From assembly GCA_033557465.1 (NCBI GenBank), contig CM066033.1, forward strand, positions 584,380,438-584,444,437: a stretch of 64,000 bases of DNA. Direction: 5' to 3'. This document shows positions 11,081 to 21,389 of the stretch, piece after piece; positions within the stretch are counted from its first letter, which is position 1; each line of letters starts with the position of its first letter. Below the pieces are notes generated by a model. It saw only the letters and a program-made list of their open reading frames with translations. It ran no database searches and was not told where the DNA came from. The position numbers and the translations under genes are program-made. Source of the DNA: Ichthyophis bannanicus (lineage: Eukaryota > Chordata > Amphibia > Gymnophiona > Ichthyophiidae).

Positions 11081-12378
11081 CTGGTTTAAACCCATGACCC
11101 CTGCACCGTCAGTCTACATCTTAATCATTGTGCTACACTGCTGTTCCTTCTTGCATGTCTGCACACCTACTTAAGATTTCCATGCGTTACTATGCACATT
11201 GCTGCCAGCAGAAACAGTGCTCGGACCTTGCCCTGCCTCATACAGCACCCTATAAAGCGCCCTATAAGCAACATTGTAGGGTGCCTTGGTGGACAGTGTA
11301 CTTTAAAAAGGTAACCTCTAGGGTACCATTATAGGGCGCCTTATGCAGCACCTTATATTACAGTGCTTTGAGAGTGCATTTGCTAGCAGTAGTAATTACA
11401 ATAAAAGAGGGAAATGCCTCCTAGAGCACTTTTGCTCAAAACAGGTAATGGCTCAGCCAGCCTTATTCATTAGGCACAGCAGGGGATTGAACCCCTGATC
11501 CCTGCACCATTGGGCAGTGTCTTAACCATTGTGCTGTGGTACTGTCCCTGTGTTTGCACATCAGCGAGCCACCATATGCCTCACAATATTAACATGCCCC
11601 CACAAACATTACCGCGCCGCCTTATAGCTCCCATTATTTCTATGGCTCCTAAAATAACGCCTCAGCCAGCCTTGTTCACTGGGCGGGACTGAACCCCTGA
11701 TCCCTGCACCAATGGGCAGTGTCTTAACCATTGTGCTGTGGTTCTGTTCCCATGCTTGCACATCAGCGAACCGCCTTATGCCTCACAACATTAACAGCGC
11801 ACCGCCTTATGCTGTCCACACCTGACAGCGCACCGCCTTATGCCGCCCAAACCGCCAAACCTTCAACGCACCGCCTTATGACACCAAAACTTCACAGCGC
11901 ACCACCTTATGATGCAAAATATTAACAGTGCGCCGCCTTAGGCCTCACAAAATGAATATGCCTCCTATAGCACTTTTACAAAAACATCACTGCCTCAGCC
12001 AGGCTTTTTCATTGTGCACATTAGGGATTGAACCCCTAATCCCTGCACCATTGGCCAGTGTCTTAACCATTTGGCTGTGGTTTGGTTCCTGTGCTTGCAC
12101 ATCAGCGAGCCGCCATATGCCTCACAATATTAAACTACCCCAAAAACATTAGCGTGCCGCCTTATGCCGCCCATTATTAATATGCCTCCAAAAACATTAG
12201 TGTGCTGCCTTATGCATATGCCTCCAGAAACATTAGCATGCTGCCTTATGCTGCCCATTATTTCAATGCCCCCTAAATTACTGCCTCAGCCAGCTGTCTT
12301 TATTGGGCTCTGTGGGGATTGAACCCCTGATCCCTGCACCATTGGTAGGTGCCTTAACCATTGTGCTGTGGCTCTGCT
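11081..12378 (-). repeat. Array of five tRNA-like modules in the HF-A right arm
   Basis: Five minus-strand modules (about 11081-11136, 11480-11545, 11680-11750, 12020-12090 and 12310-12378) carry an A-box-like AGCACAATGGTTAAGA and a B-box-like GGGGTTCAATCCC at tRNA-like spacing. The last four sit in 200-350 bp tandem units that also contain TTGCACATCAGCGA, CGCCTTATGC and CCTCAGCCAGCC. They have no cloverleaf or A-tail, so they are neither tRNA genes nor simple SINE insertions. Confidence 0.65.
11198..11395. repeat. HF palindrome module in the HF-A right arm
   Basis: An imperfect inverted repeat starting TTGCTGCCAGCAG and ending TGCTAGCAGTAGT, filled with words such as CACCCTATAAAGCGCCCTAT and TATAGGGCGCCTTATGCAG. 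The same module, better preserved, occurs at 42612-42820, 43176-43355 and 54742-54974, tying HF-A to the non-autonomous HF elements. Confidence 0.6.
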
Positions 12379-12428
12379 CTTCTGCTTGCCCATCAGTGTA
12401 CCACATATGCCTCCCGCGTAGCCATCTG

Positions 12429-12476
12429 ATGCGCTAAGGTGCGGGGCGCACAAGGGCGCCACGCACCTTAGCGCAT
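12429..12476. repeat. Subterminal hairpin of HF-A
   Basis: Perfect 15-bp arms, ATGCGCTAAGGTGCG at 12429-12443 and its complement at 12462-12476, separated by an 18-base GC-rich loop. It lies about 110 bp inside the terminal repeat. Similar GCGCTAAGGT palindromes occur at the right end of HF-3. Confidence 0.85.
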
Positions 12477-12560
12477 ATTTAAATTCCGGCTTTTCTTTTT
12501 CAGGATGGAACACCCACTCCTTATATGGCAACCGCACACTACCGGGGCCCGCACTTTACC

Positions 12561-12585
12561 GGGATTTTAGTAAACATACCCCCTA
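12561..12585. repeat. Right terminal inverted repeat of HF-A plus CTA
   Basis: GATTTTAGTAAACATACCCC ends at 12582 and is followed by CTA (12583-12585). The 16-base core TTAGTAAACATACCCC is identical to the right ends of HF-2, HF-3 and HF-5. Flanking DNA changes abruptly to L1 3' sequence. Confidence 0.75.
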
Positions 12586-12770
12586 GAGTATCTTAGAGAA
12601 TCATTGTTTAAGACATGTGGGTGAAGTCATTGCTCTGTTTAAATAATTGATGTTGTTGTCGAGCCATTGGAGACGGGGAGGGTGGGTGGGTAGGGTTGTG
12701 TGCTGGTTTGTGCTTTTGTTGTTCTGGTTGTGTTGTTGGAAATTATAAATAAACAATTTAAAAAAAAGAA
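12586..12770 (+). mobile_element. L1-type LINE 3' untranslated end with poly(A)
   Basis: The stretch has the T/G-rich L1-like 3' end GTGTGCTGGTTTGTGCTTTT and finishes with AATTATAAATAAACAATTT and an A-rich tail at about 12760-12773, resembling the 3' ends of the L1 copies ending at 20974 and 51831. It is the right flank of HF-A, so HF-A probably landed in this L1. Confidence 0.6.
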
Positions 12771-12995
12771 AAGTTCAATAAGAATGTTTGATTTCTCTGA
12801 TACTCACAGGAAACAAAATATCTAGGTATTCTATTTCATTCTGATCCACAAGTTATGAAGTAACATTAATTTTGAGAAAGTTATATCTATTAAAATCTTA
12901 GATCATATGTAGTCTCTTATGACCAAAACAAAGTAGGGTCAACTTGAGACCATCTAATTATAGTTCTACTTGTGAATGAATGGATGAATGAATAC

Positions 12996-13422
12996 ATTTA
13001 TTTATTTGACTAGATTTGATATATTGCCATTTGGTTTGAAACAACTATCACAGCAGTTTCTAAAAATCCAAAAAGTCCATAACAGAGTAACATAGATCAG
13101 CATAAACTCAGCACAGGATACACTGGGTAAGAGTGAGTAGCATGACACTAAAATTCCTAAAAAAGATAATTTCCAATAACCCGGGGACACAAATTGGCAT
13201 GAAGAGGGAGGATTTTTTGCGATAGCCAAAAATCCAATCTTCTCCGAATGCTTTATGGAGAAGCCAGTGCTTTAATCCTAGTTTAAATTTCTATAAAGAT
13301 TCCTCCAGATGCAAGTCAGGAGGTAATGAATTCCACAGTAAAGGCCCTATGAAACTGAAGGCTGAGGCACAGGCTAGTTTGAATTTGAACTGGGAAGGTG
13401 GTGGGATGATAAGCAAGTTGGA
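12996..13422 (-). mobile_element. LINE C-terminal fragment, probably L2/CR1 group
   Basis: On the minus strand the translation contains LLWNSLPPDLHLEES, then FKLGLKHWLLHKAFGEDW and a degraded tail, followed by ATTTATTTATTTG near 13000. The LWNSLP block is typical of the RT C-terminus of L2 and CR1 elements. Assignment to a precise clade is uncertain. Confidence 0.5.
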
Positions 13423-13576
13423 ATGAAAAGACCTCTGACTCATGCTGTAAAGCTCCTGTTCCTTATCTCATCATTCAACCTCCAGCTTTGCTCTACTGCC
13501 TCTATTCACCAGCAAGGCCACTACCTTGACCTTGTATTCTTCTCTAATTGCTTACCCTCAAACCTCTGTATCTCAC

Positions 13577-13859
13577 TTATTTATTTACATTCTCTTATAT
13601 ACCACGCTATTCTGCATCAGTGCAGTTTTACATTGAACAAATTGAAATTACATTGAACAGGGCATTATAACTTGGAGATAACTATTTTACAGGGAACATG
13701 GGCTATGGAGGGTTAAGTGGCTTGCCCAAGACCACAAGGAACACCTGTGGGACCAGAAACCCCAGTCCTTCTGGCCCAAGGTTGCTGTCCTCTAGTGGGA
13801 TTTGAACCCCCAACCTTCTGACCTGAAGTACCTTGCCCCAACCACTAGGCCACTCCTCC
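13577..13859 (-). mobile_element. tRNA-derived SINE with L2-like tail, minus orientation
   Basis: On the minus strand it starts ATGGAGGAGTGGCCTAGTGG, with a B box GGGTTCAAATCCC, core CTTGGGCAAGCCACTTAACC, and an L2-type tail ending in TATATAAGAGAATGTAAATA. It is inserted in L2 coding sequence. It is nearly identical to 59241-59537 and the complement of 55449-55738. Confidence 0.85.
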
Positions 13860-14252
13860 ATCCTTCATCAGACTATCATCTGCTAAGCTTCACTTTTCAT
13901 CACTCACCGCCTCAACCTCACCCTGTCTCCTCCAATCTCTTTAGAAATGTTCATGCTATTGACTCCTTGGCTCTCTCCTCCACTTTCCTCCACTATGTCA
14001 TCTGTCTGTTGATGAGGCAGTAGCTTCCTATAATGCTGCTCTCTCCTCTGCTCTGGATGCTCTTGCTCCACCCATGCCACTTCCTGTGAGGCGTACTATA
14101 CTTCAACCCTGGCTGTCTTCCACTACCTGCTGTCTTCTATCCTGCACCCGCTCAGCTGAGCATGCTTGGCACAAACCCCACACCCTTGCAGACTTTCTAC
14201 ACTTCAAATTCATGCTTGTCTCTTTCCAGTCAGCCATAGCACTCGCTATGTC

Positions 14253-14663
14253 TATAAATTAATGAATGGAGTGGAACATGTAAATGTAAATCAATTGTTT
14301 ACAGCATCAAAATATAGAAAGACTAGGGGGCATGCATTAAAGCTACAAGGTAACCTATTTAAGACTAATAAGAGAAAATATTTTTTCACTCAAGGTGTAA
14401 TCAAACTCTGGAATTTGCTACTGGAGGATGTAGTAAAAGTTGCTAGTGTAGCCGGGCAAGTTCCTGGAGGAAAGGTCCATAAACCATTATTAAAGGGGAC
14501 CCAGAATATCCACTGCTTGACCCAATACAAGCATTGTGGAACCTGTATCTTTTGGGGAAACTGCCAGGTACTTGTGATCTAGATTGGCCAATGTTAGAAA
14601 CAGGATACTGGGCTTGATGGACCTTGGTCTGACCCAGTATGGCATATCTTATGTTCTTATCTG
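14253..14663 (+). mobile_element. CR1-A LINE 3' end
   Basis: Encodes KLMNGVEHVNVNQLFTASKY, TRGHALKLQGNLFKTN and [20 protein letters not shown], the CR1 RT C-terminus, then the conserved CR1 3' end GGACCTTGGTCTGACCCAGT and TTATGTTCTTAT. Strongly similar to 61720-62150. It is 5'-truncated and nested in the L2. Confidence 0.9.
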
Positions 14664-15216
14664 ACTAACTCTCTTGCCTCTTACCCTTGGCATCTCTTTA
14701 CAAAACTCAACTCTCTCCTCAAGTTGCCTCCACCACTGACCTTTCCCTCCCTTTCTGCCCAAACCCTAGCTAACCACTTCCATGACAAAATCCACAAGAT
14801 CACACTCCAATTACCCCAAGGACAGATACTTCTCCTCCTCCCCCTATTCACTCCCAACTTTCCTCCCCTATCTCTGCTACCCTTTCTTCCTTTTTTATGA
14901 TCTCTGAGGAGGAAACCACTCATATTCTTTCCTCATCCAAACTCACTACATGCTCTTCTGACCTATTCCCACCCCTCTCCTTAGCTTCATCTCCTCCACT
15001 GTAGTCCCTTCCATCTCTCATATTCTGAACCTATCGCTCTCCACTTCAATTTTCCCTGCAGCCTTCAAGCATGCTGTAGTGATTCCTTTCCTCAAGAAAC
15101 CCTAACTAGATACTACTTGTCCTTCTTACTATCGACCCATCTCTCTCTTCCCCTTTGTTTCTAAACTACTTGCAATGGTGGTGAACCATACGTTCCTTGA
15201 CTTTCTCAGGCCCTTC

Positions 15217-15995
15217 TGGATCCTCTACAATCCAGATTTTCTCACCTTATCTACTTGTTTAGCTACTTTAAGATAATCAGACACAATCACACCTAGGTCC
15301 CGCTCTTCCTTAATGGACAAAACTACTTCACCCCCTATACCATTTTGCTCCCTTGGATTGCTGCAGCCCAAATGCATGATCTTGCATTTTTTAACATTAA
15401 ATCTCAGCTGCCAAATTCTAGACCATTCTTCAAGCTTAGCTAGATCCCTCCTCATGGTATCTACACCTTCCTGGGTGTCTACTCTATTGCAGATTTTGGT
15501 ATCATCCTTAAAGAGGCAAGCCTTATCCGATAGCCTTTCTGCTATATCACTAACAAAGATTTAAAAAAGAATCAGAGCAAAGACAGATCCCTGGGGCACA
15601 CCACTGGTAACCTCCTTCACCTCAGAGTGAGCTCCATTTACCTGTACCCTTTGTCGCCTCCCACTCAACCAATTTCTAACCCAAGCAGTAACTTTAGGGT
15701 CCATCCCTAGGGTGCTCAGTTTGTTTATAAGTTGCCTGTGAGGAATGGTGTCAAAGGCTTTACTGAAATCTAAATACACCACATCTAGGGCTCTCCCTCG
15801 TTCCAACTCCCTGGTCACCCAGTCATAGAAATCAGTCAGATTTGTCTGACAAGACCTGCCTCTGGTGAATCCATGCTGCCTCGGATTCTGTAATCCACTG
15901 GACTACAGAAACCTCACTATTTTCTCTTTCAGCAGCACGTCCAATAATTTACTCACCACCGAAGTTAAACTAACCGGCCTGTAGTTTTCAACCAT
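15217..15995 (-). mobile_element. CR1-B LINE reverse-transcriptase fragment
   Basis: Minus-strand reading gives LDVVYLDFSKAFDTIPHRQL, RNWLSGRRQRVQVNG, VTSGVPQGSV, then LFKDDTKIC and KEERDLGVIVSDYLKVAKQ. These are RT blocks 4 to 6 and beyond. The active-site FADD is FKDD here and there is a frameshift near 15560, so it is inactive. It matches 41240-41890 of the CR1 at 39805-42525. Confidence 0.85.
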
Positions 15996-16659
15996 TTAAT
16001 GTGCTTACCTGTTTTGAATGTAGACCTGAGTTAAAAACCTTGCTGACATTCAGATATGAAATCTCTATTGTATCTGTTACTAACAAATTAGTTCTACTAT
16101 AAAGTTTAGTTACATATGCTCTTTTGATTAATTAATATAACTGTAAATGCTTTTGTAAGGTTTATATCAGATACGGTGCTAATTCATGCAGTGTTCATGT
16201 TTCATTAACCTGTAAATTAAGTGAAGAGGACAATGCTTGCACATCTTAAGATCCCTTCCAGCACTTTGCAAGAATAAACAGTTGCCAAGATGACTTTCTG
16301 TAATTAGAAGAGGGGTCCTATGTGGTCTAGAAAGCACAGGCCCAAACAACATTCTAAGTTAATGCAAACACCTTTTCAGGGCCCTTCCTGTAAACCAAGC
16401 AGAGGCCACGTTCAAGCACTGCTGAGTCTTGTGAAACTCATTACATTCCCAAAACAATAATTTTTCCAATGGTAAGAAGCAATAGCTTGGGGCACCCAAG
16501 TTTAGGAAAAAAATAATCACACATGAAACAAACAAAAAAAAAATCTACCATTCTCATCAGAATTTGTTATTCCAAAATGATAATGTTATCTAGTGATCAC
16601 TTGACAAATAGAAGATTTTATTCTGGTAATATCCATAAACCAATGTAAATAATTGCTTT
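15996..16659. other. Unrecognised AT-rich sequence
   Basis: I see no gene and no repeat match to other parts of the window. It is the left flank of the L1 derivative starting at 16673. Confidence 0.4.
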
Positions 16660-17889
16660 AAAAATTCAAGGAGCTCCCTCGCAGGCTTCTGTTGCTGGCC
16701 AGAGGACTTTGGAGCTTTGTGGTTTTGCGGCCACGGGGTCCGAAGCAGTGCCTTCGCCAGCACGACAGGAAGAGCAGTTGTCTGTGCTGGGCGCATCTGG
16801 AGTGAGTCTTTCTCCAGATCAGCGGGCGCCCCCGACACAACCAGGAAGTGTGTCAACTCCCGACGGCGTTTGTTTTCTGTCTTCGCCGGGTCTTCGGGTG
16901 AGTACTCCGCAGCCTGGCGGTGAGGGATAAGTGCTGCAAGGGTTTGCCCTACCTTCCAGAGGGGAGAGTCAGCTTGAGGGTGGCAGCATATCTGAACCGT
17001 CCAATCGTGCGGTGAATCCGCGTCTGTTGGAGCCTGGAGGAGGGCTGCTACCTGCGAGTCGGGTGTTAGAGAAGCCGGCGGTGATTACCTTGGACGCGCT
17101 GTGGGACGCCATCTCTGCATTGACCACAACTCTATCTACAGTTGTGGATTTTGTAAGTACTGAGATATCAGTTTTGAAATTGGAAGCTTCCAAGAACCAG
17201 GAGTTGCAAGAGGGTTCTTTGTTAAAGGTGAAGGAGGATGTCAGTCACCTTCAGGAGGAGCATGTGGTTCTAATAAAAGAAAGAACAGTGCTGACATGAA
17301 AAACTGAGCATCTTGAAATTCTTGCATGACGAAACAATCTCCGTCTTTTGAACTTCCCGAGGTCTCCACTCCTGTCCCCATTGGAAATGGTGTGAAAGTA
17401 TTTTGGGGAAGTGCTAAAAATTCCAGCTGAGCACTTGCCCCCAGTAACTAGGGCTCAGTATTTGATGGTTAACATCTCTGGAGCATGGGGAAATAACATG
17501 GAGGCATCAGTGAGTGGAATTGGGGACTTGACAGGATTCCTGGAAAGTTCTATGGACGTGATCACCGAAAGAACTACTATGCTTGTGACTCTGGCTCTGG
17601 AGGCCAATAAGGCATTGATTCTTCAGTCTTTTTTCAAAAATATTAATGAGACGTTTTTAGGTTCAAATGTACGTATATTTCCTGATCTCTCTCGTGCCAC
17701 CCAATTAAGGAGGAAGGAATTCCTGGCATATCGTGCTAGGACCACATCCTTGGGTGCTACTTTTGTGTTAAAATATCCTTCTAAGGGCATGTTTACTAAA
17801 CTGCAGTAATGTCATTCGCATTAAGTTCTGCGGTAAAGGCACAGATGCCCATATAAAGGCGTGGGTGGGGCATCATTATGGCAAGCCGT

Positions 17890-18130
17890 GTCAGGTAACG
17901 CACGTTATAAGGCGCGTTATAAGGCACGTTATAAGGCACCTTATTAGGCACAGTACTAGACACGTGCCTTAACATGCCTTGTACTGTGCCTAATAAGGTG
18001 CCTTGTAACGTGCCTTATAACGTGCCTAATAAGGTGCCTTATAACGTGCCTTGTACTGTGCCTAATAAGGTGCTTTGTAACGTCCCTTCTACTGTGCCTA
18101 ATTAGGAGCCTTATAACGCCTTATAAGGAT
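17890..18130. repeat. HF-1 left subterminal array of GTTATAAGGC/GTGCCTTATAAC words
   Basis: About 20 short units such as ACGTTATAAGGC and CTGTGCCTAATAAGGTGCC are arranged in both orientations over about 240 bp, able to fold into many alternative hairpins. Confidence 0.85.
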
Positions 18131-18819
18131 TGCTGGAAACTGTGGTGAGGGTACTATGAGCTGGCAGCATGGATCTGCAAAGGTATGACTGTCACAGGCA
18201 AGCAAAATATCTGCCTTGGACAGGAGAGGACAATGAGGAATTGAACCCATGACCTCTACCTAGAACATCAGTGTACTAACCAGTAGTCTATACCTCTATG
18301 GCCTGTTGCACAGCAATGGCTGGGTAGAGAAGGACTGCAGGTCACTGCACAAACCTGTTCTGTGTTCCAGGATAGGGTAACCCCACCAACACCCATGATG
18401 CATTGCACATGCAGAACAGCGGCCTACAGCTGACCACCAAACGGGGTCTGCACCTCTCCAGTACTGCAGTGTGGTAAGACAGACTGACAGTGTGTGATAC
18501 TGGCACAGAGTAGCTACAGACCATGCCATTGTGCAGGTTCCGTGTTCAACCTGAAGGATAGGATGGGTGCCCAGCACTAGGTCCACAGTACATGTGATAC
18601 TAGAGATATGTCCTGCTGCACATCCCCAGCACTGCCAGTGTGTGACAGGTGTTCCTAGCAGTGCAACCAAAGGTATATGTGGCCCTATAAGACCAGACAC
18701 CACCTAGACTAGTGTGTACCTGGTGTTAAGGTCTGGTTGCTATGGATACCTGTTATCAGGGCAGTGGGGTGTCTAGACTCACATGAGAGCTATGTAGTAC
18801 TGCCACTATGTGTCTAAGT

Positions 18820-18961
18820 CAGAGCTACTCAAATCCATTCCTGGAGGTCTGCAACCCTGCAGGTTTTTGGGATATACCTAATGAATATGCATGAGATATG
18901 TATGCATTAGAAATAACCTGATTGGTTTGTGGTCCTCCAGGGCTGGATTTGGAGACCCCTG
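18820..18961. mobile_element. hAT-like MITE inside HF-1
   Basis: Starts CAGAGCTACTCAAATCC and ends GGATTTGGAGACCCCTG, imperfect inverted termini of hAT type, with ATGAATATGCATGAGATATG in the middle. The flanking 8-mers (GTCTAAGT and CCTTACAT) match only partly. It is related to the MITE present in HF-2, HF-3 and HF-5. Confidence 0.6.
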
Positions 18962-20460
18962 CCTTACATCTCTGTCATTTAAGATTGTGAGTGGGCAAGG
19001 TACAGATGTCCTAGACATCAAAAGGGTAGATAGAATGTGTCACATTTCTTCTAAATTCTCACCACCACCAAAAAGTTGTCTAATAGGTGGTGGTTGAGCA
19101 CTACAGTGTCTCAGTCATTGCTCTCTACCCTGTGCAGATGCATCCTGGCCAATCTGCCCTGTCTGGGCCATACCCACAATACCTTGCTCCTCATTATGCA
19201 CATTTGCAGGCCAACACTGGAAGCAGCGTGAGCAATGTGGGCTCAGTGAGGTGTTTGCAGACACAAAACAATGGAGAGTCATACACACACTCCCACACCT
19301 ATCTCAGCATTGTGCAGAGATGGAGGTGGTTGACAACCCTATCTGCTGCACTGGTCCTGATCACAGTGCCGACATTGTTAATCTGTGCAGGGGGTAGTAG
19401 TAGTGCTCTAGTGATAAGTGCAGCTCTGTGCTGGGGCCAACAGCCTGACACGCCATGAAGCTGTGGATAGTGGAGCCTTTGTGAGTGGATGTCCATACCC
19501 CTGTGCACCACGGTGTTGGGGTTTGTCCATGTTGTTGTTGTGGCTGCATTGTGGGCTAAAACTATGGGGAGATACTCTGCAGGATCCACAGACAGGACCT
19601 GAACCTCTGACTCTCTGCTCTTGGACATGCTGGATGGGTGTATGCACCAAACTGTTGCCACAGCAGCATAGTGGTCCCTGGGGCTACCCTTACGTTCCTC
19701 AGCCAGACCTCTTCTGTTGCACTGCACACCACATACTGGTACAGGGCATGGCCTAGGTCCACTGCAGGCGGGTGCCACTGCTTCCTCCAGCACAATCACC
19801 CATCCCCTCTGCCATGCCGCCATGACCACATGCTGTCGGTGCCGGTGGTGCGCCATCATAGGCCATCCAGGGGGCAGGTAGGCGGCTGCCTAAGGTGTGG
19901 GTTTCTGGGGTAGGGGTGCCTACATAAATGTCCACATGTCCCCTGGCATCGCCTATCAATGTTATGCGCCCCTTGGAGTACCCGCTGGGTAATGTCTCCT
20001 GGATGGGACACTGTGGGACACAGACACATGGGCATGTCTGACCCTGGTCAGTTGCTGTCTTGCTGGTTTCCATTTTCTGCATTCCTATGTGCCACCTCGG
20101 CAACCGCCTAGTCCACCCTGTGGCCCAGTAACCCCCACTGCGTGTCCCGCCTGCAGCCCCCATGCCCCATTTGCGCCATCACCATAGTGGCCTTTCATAC
20201 CAGGGCACTATGCTGTTGCTGCAAATGGAGTACTAGTATCACCTTTCTTGGGCTCCCTGCCTATGCTGTACATTGCTGACACTGAAATGGTTTCTCTCTC
20301 TTGCAAATGTGTGCTAACGCCAGGTTTTCAGTTGCGTTAGGATTCAGCCCTTAATTTCTCCGCGTTAGTGTTGAAGGGGCCTCTCCCCACCCACTCCCCA
20401 CCCATTGACCCCTTCTCTCCACCCTCTCTCCACCCTCTGTGGGACTTACCGCGGCCGGGA

Positions 20461-20546
20461 ACGTTAAGGCGCGTTATGTAACGTTAAGGCATGTTAATGT
20501 TACGTTACATTAATGCGCCTTAACGTTACATAACGTGCCTTAACGT
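20461..20546. repeat. HF-1 right subterminal palindrome
   Basis: Two arms of about 42 bp built from ACGTTAAGGC and GTTATGTAACG words, inverted around 20503, with about three mismatches. It lies 40 bp inside the right terminus. Confidence 0.85.
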
Positions 20547-20987
20547 AGCTGCTGCTACGTTACCGCAGTTTAGTAAACATGCCCCTAAGTGTTATATTTC
20601 CTATCAAGGGAAGAATTTCCTGTTTTTTGAATCAAAGCAACTCTCAGATTTTTTAGGTGCAAGGGAAGAGGCCAGGGTGGTGGTTGGTCCCATTTCGGCT
20701 AACGTGTAAGTCTTATCCTGCTAATAACAGGTTCTTTTTTTCCTTAGGCCCTGCTTTACTTTCAAGATAGGAATGTAAATTGGGGTCTTTGGTATTTCCT
20801 ATAGCCCCCCTCCATACTATTGTGGACTAATGTTTGGGATAAGATGAGTTTTGTTATTTTTCATTATATATGTATTAACATATCTAGTTTGTTGTGGAGT
20901 TCCCATATTTTTCTGTTTTAATCCATGTGAATACCTGAGTGTTATTATAAATGCCAATAAAGATTATAAAAAAAAAAAATTCAAGGA

Positions 20988-21389
20988 TAGGCAAGGGCCT
21001 CCATTGACTCCTGACATTTCTGATTGGGCACTCTAATCTTCCCCTATTTTCTACAAAAATACAATTTTGGAGTCTCTGCTCTTCACCTAATCTTGCCATG
21101 AAATAGAGACTGGGCCTGCCTGTTCTTCAGTAGTCAAGAAGGTGTCTCCACCTGTGTTCCGCAGTGAAGTGCAAAAGGTCCTAAAGGCATCTATGTGAAA
21201 GAGGGGCTGCAGCATCTCAAGAGCAGCCTCCCTGTTGGCCAGCTATGTCATTCAGATGGGAGAGGGCTTACTACATGAGAAAGAGAACAGAATAAGGAGA
21301 CAGCTGGCTAGACAACTGAAGGTCTGGGCTGTATGGCCAACAAAGAACAGTGGGAGCAGCCAATATTAATATCTTACCTCTGCAGTTGC
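20988..21389. other. Unrecognised spacer between two L1-type copies
   Basis: No motif recognised. A short readable stretch (LLASYVIQMGEGLLHEKEN at about 21230-21290) is not assigned. The 5' end of the next L1 copy lies somewhere near 21390. Confidence 0.3.

Larger units (their letters stand above)
1..12582 (+). mobile_element. HF-A: PIF/Harbinger DNA transposon, left end outside window
   Basis: The stretch contains the two genes that define autonomous PIF/Harbinger elements: a Myb/SANT-like protein (minus, 252-787) and a DDE transposase (plus, 1809-4587), divergently arranged. The right end is placed at 12582, where the terminus TTTTAGTAAACATACCCC is followed by CTA. The 11.2-12.4 kb part of this arm has the same palindrome and tRNA-like modules as the non-autonomous elements HF-2, HF-4 and HF-5. 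No terminus is visible near position 1, so the element starts left of the window and is over 12.5 kb, unusually long for the superfamily. The gene identification is firm. The continuity from the transposase to the terminus at 12582 is inferred from composition and from lack of another boundary except nested repeats at 8960-9384. Confidence 0.65.
13423..15212 (+). mobile_element. L2-clade LINE, decayed, split by a SINE and a CR1 tail
   Basis: Endonuclease-to-RT pieces run in order on the plus strand: LISSFNLQLCSTASIHQQ and HYLDLVF (13440-13560), SDYHLLSFTFHH (13870-13920), ALSSALDALAP-like (14040-14075), FHDKIHKI-like (14790-14810), and the RT start YRPISLFPFVSKLLAMVV (about 15130-15185). Multiple frameshifts and stops make it non-functional. 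The SINE at 13577-13859 and the CR1 tail at 14253-14663 interrupt it, and the L2 reading resumes directly after each. Confidence 0.75.
17784..20584. mobile_element. HF-1: non-autonomous Harbinger-like element (2.8 kb) in L1 ORF1
   Basis: The left terminus AGGGCATGTTTACTAAACTG and right terminus CAGTTTAGTAAACATGCCC are inverted copies, flanked by CTA at 17781-17783 and 20585-20587. The L1 ORF1 codons on either side join cleanly when the element and one CTA are removed. There is no transposase. The interior (18150-20330) shares blocks with HF-2, HF-3 and HF-5, for example the 19090-19270 segment containing TACCTTGCTCCTCATTATGC-like words, although their order and gaps differ. Confidence 0.85.
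16931..20709 (+). pseudogene. L1 ORF1-type RNA-binding protein, interrupted by HF-1
   Basis: L1 ORF1 proteins are trimeric coiled-coil RNA chaperones. The translation has a coiled-coil-like stretch (VDFVSTEISVLKLEASKN, LLKVKEDVSHLQEEH), a degraded RNNLRLLNFP block, and the L1-type C-terminal domain with FFKNINETFLGSNVRIFPDL and SRATQLRRKEFLAYRA. Stops at about 17297 and 17330 and a shift before 17411 break it. HF-1 enters after KYPSK; reading resumes at 20588 as CYISYQGKNFLFFESKQLSD and stops at about 20709. The continuity across HF-1 shows the insertion removed no L1 sequence. Confidence 0.75.
16673..20974 (+). mobile_element. ORF1-only L1 derivative (HAL1-like), split by HF-1
   Basis: The boundaries are fixed by a 13-bp target-site duplication, AAAAATTCAAGGA, at 16660-16672 and 20975-20987, the right copy directly after AATAAAGATTAT and a poly(A) run. 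Between them lie a GC-rich 5' part, an L1-type ORF1, and about 270 bp of 3' sequence. No endonuclease or reverse transcriptase is present. Without HF-1 the element is about 1.5 kb. This is the organisation of half-L1 (HAL1-type) elements that depend on L1 enzymes in trans, although an internal deletion before or during insertion is also possible. Confidence 0.7.

Noticed and set aside
14241..14582. Host gene exon reading through 14166-14582
   Set aside because: The frame is the CR1-A reverse-transcriptase C-terminus fused by chance to L2 sequence.
17890..18130. CRISPR-like array
   Set aside because: Units are contiguous, variable and palindromic with no unique spacers, and the sequence context is a vertebrate transposon end.
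19299..20163. Overlapping 110-186-codon frames in HF-1, HF-2, HF-3 and HF-5 interiors as a third transposon protein
   Set aside because: The equivalent segments in the other elements have stops and shifts at different places, the same stretch is open in several frames, and no domain was recognisable.
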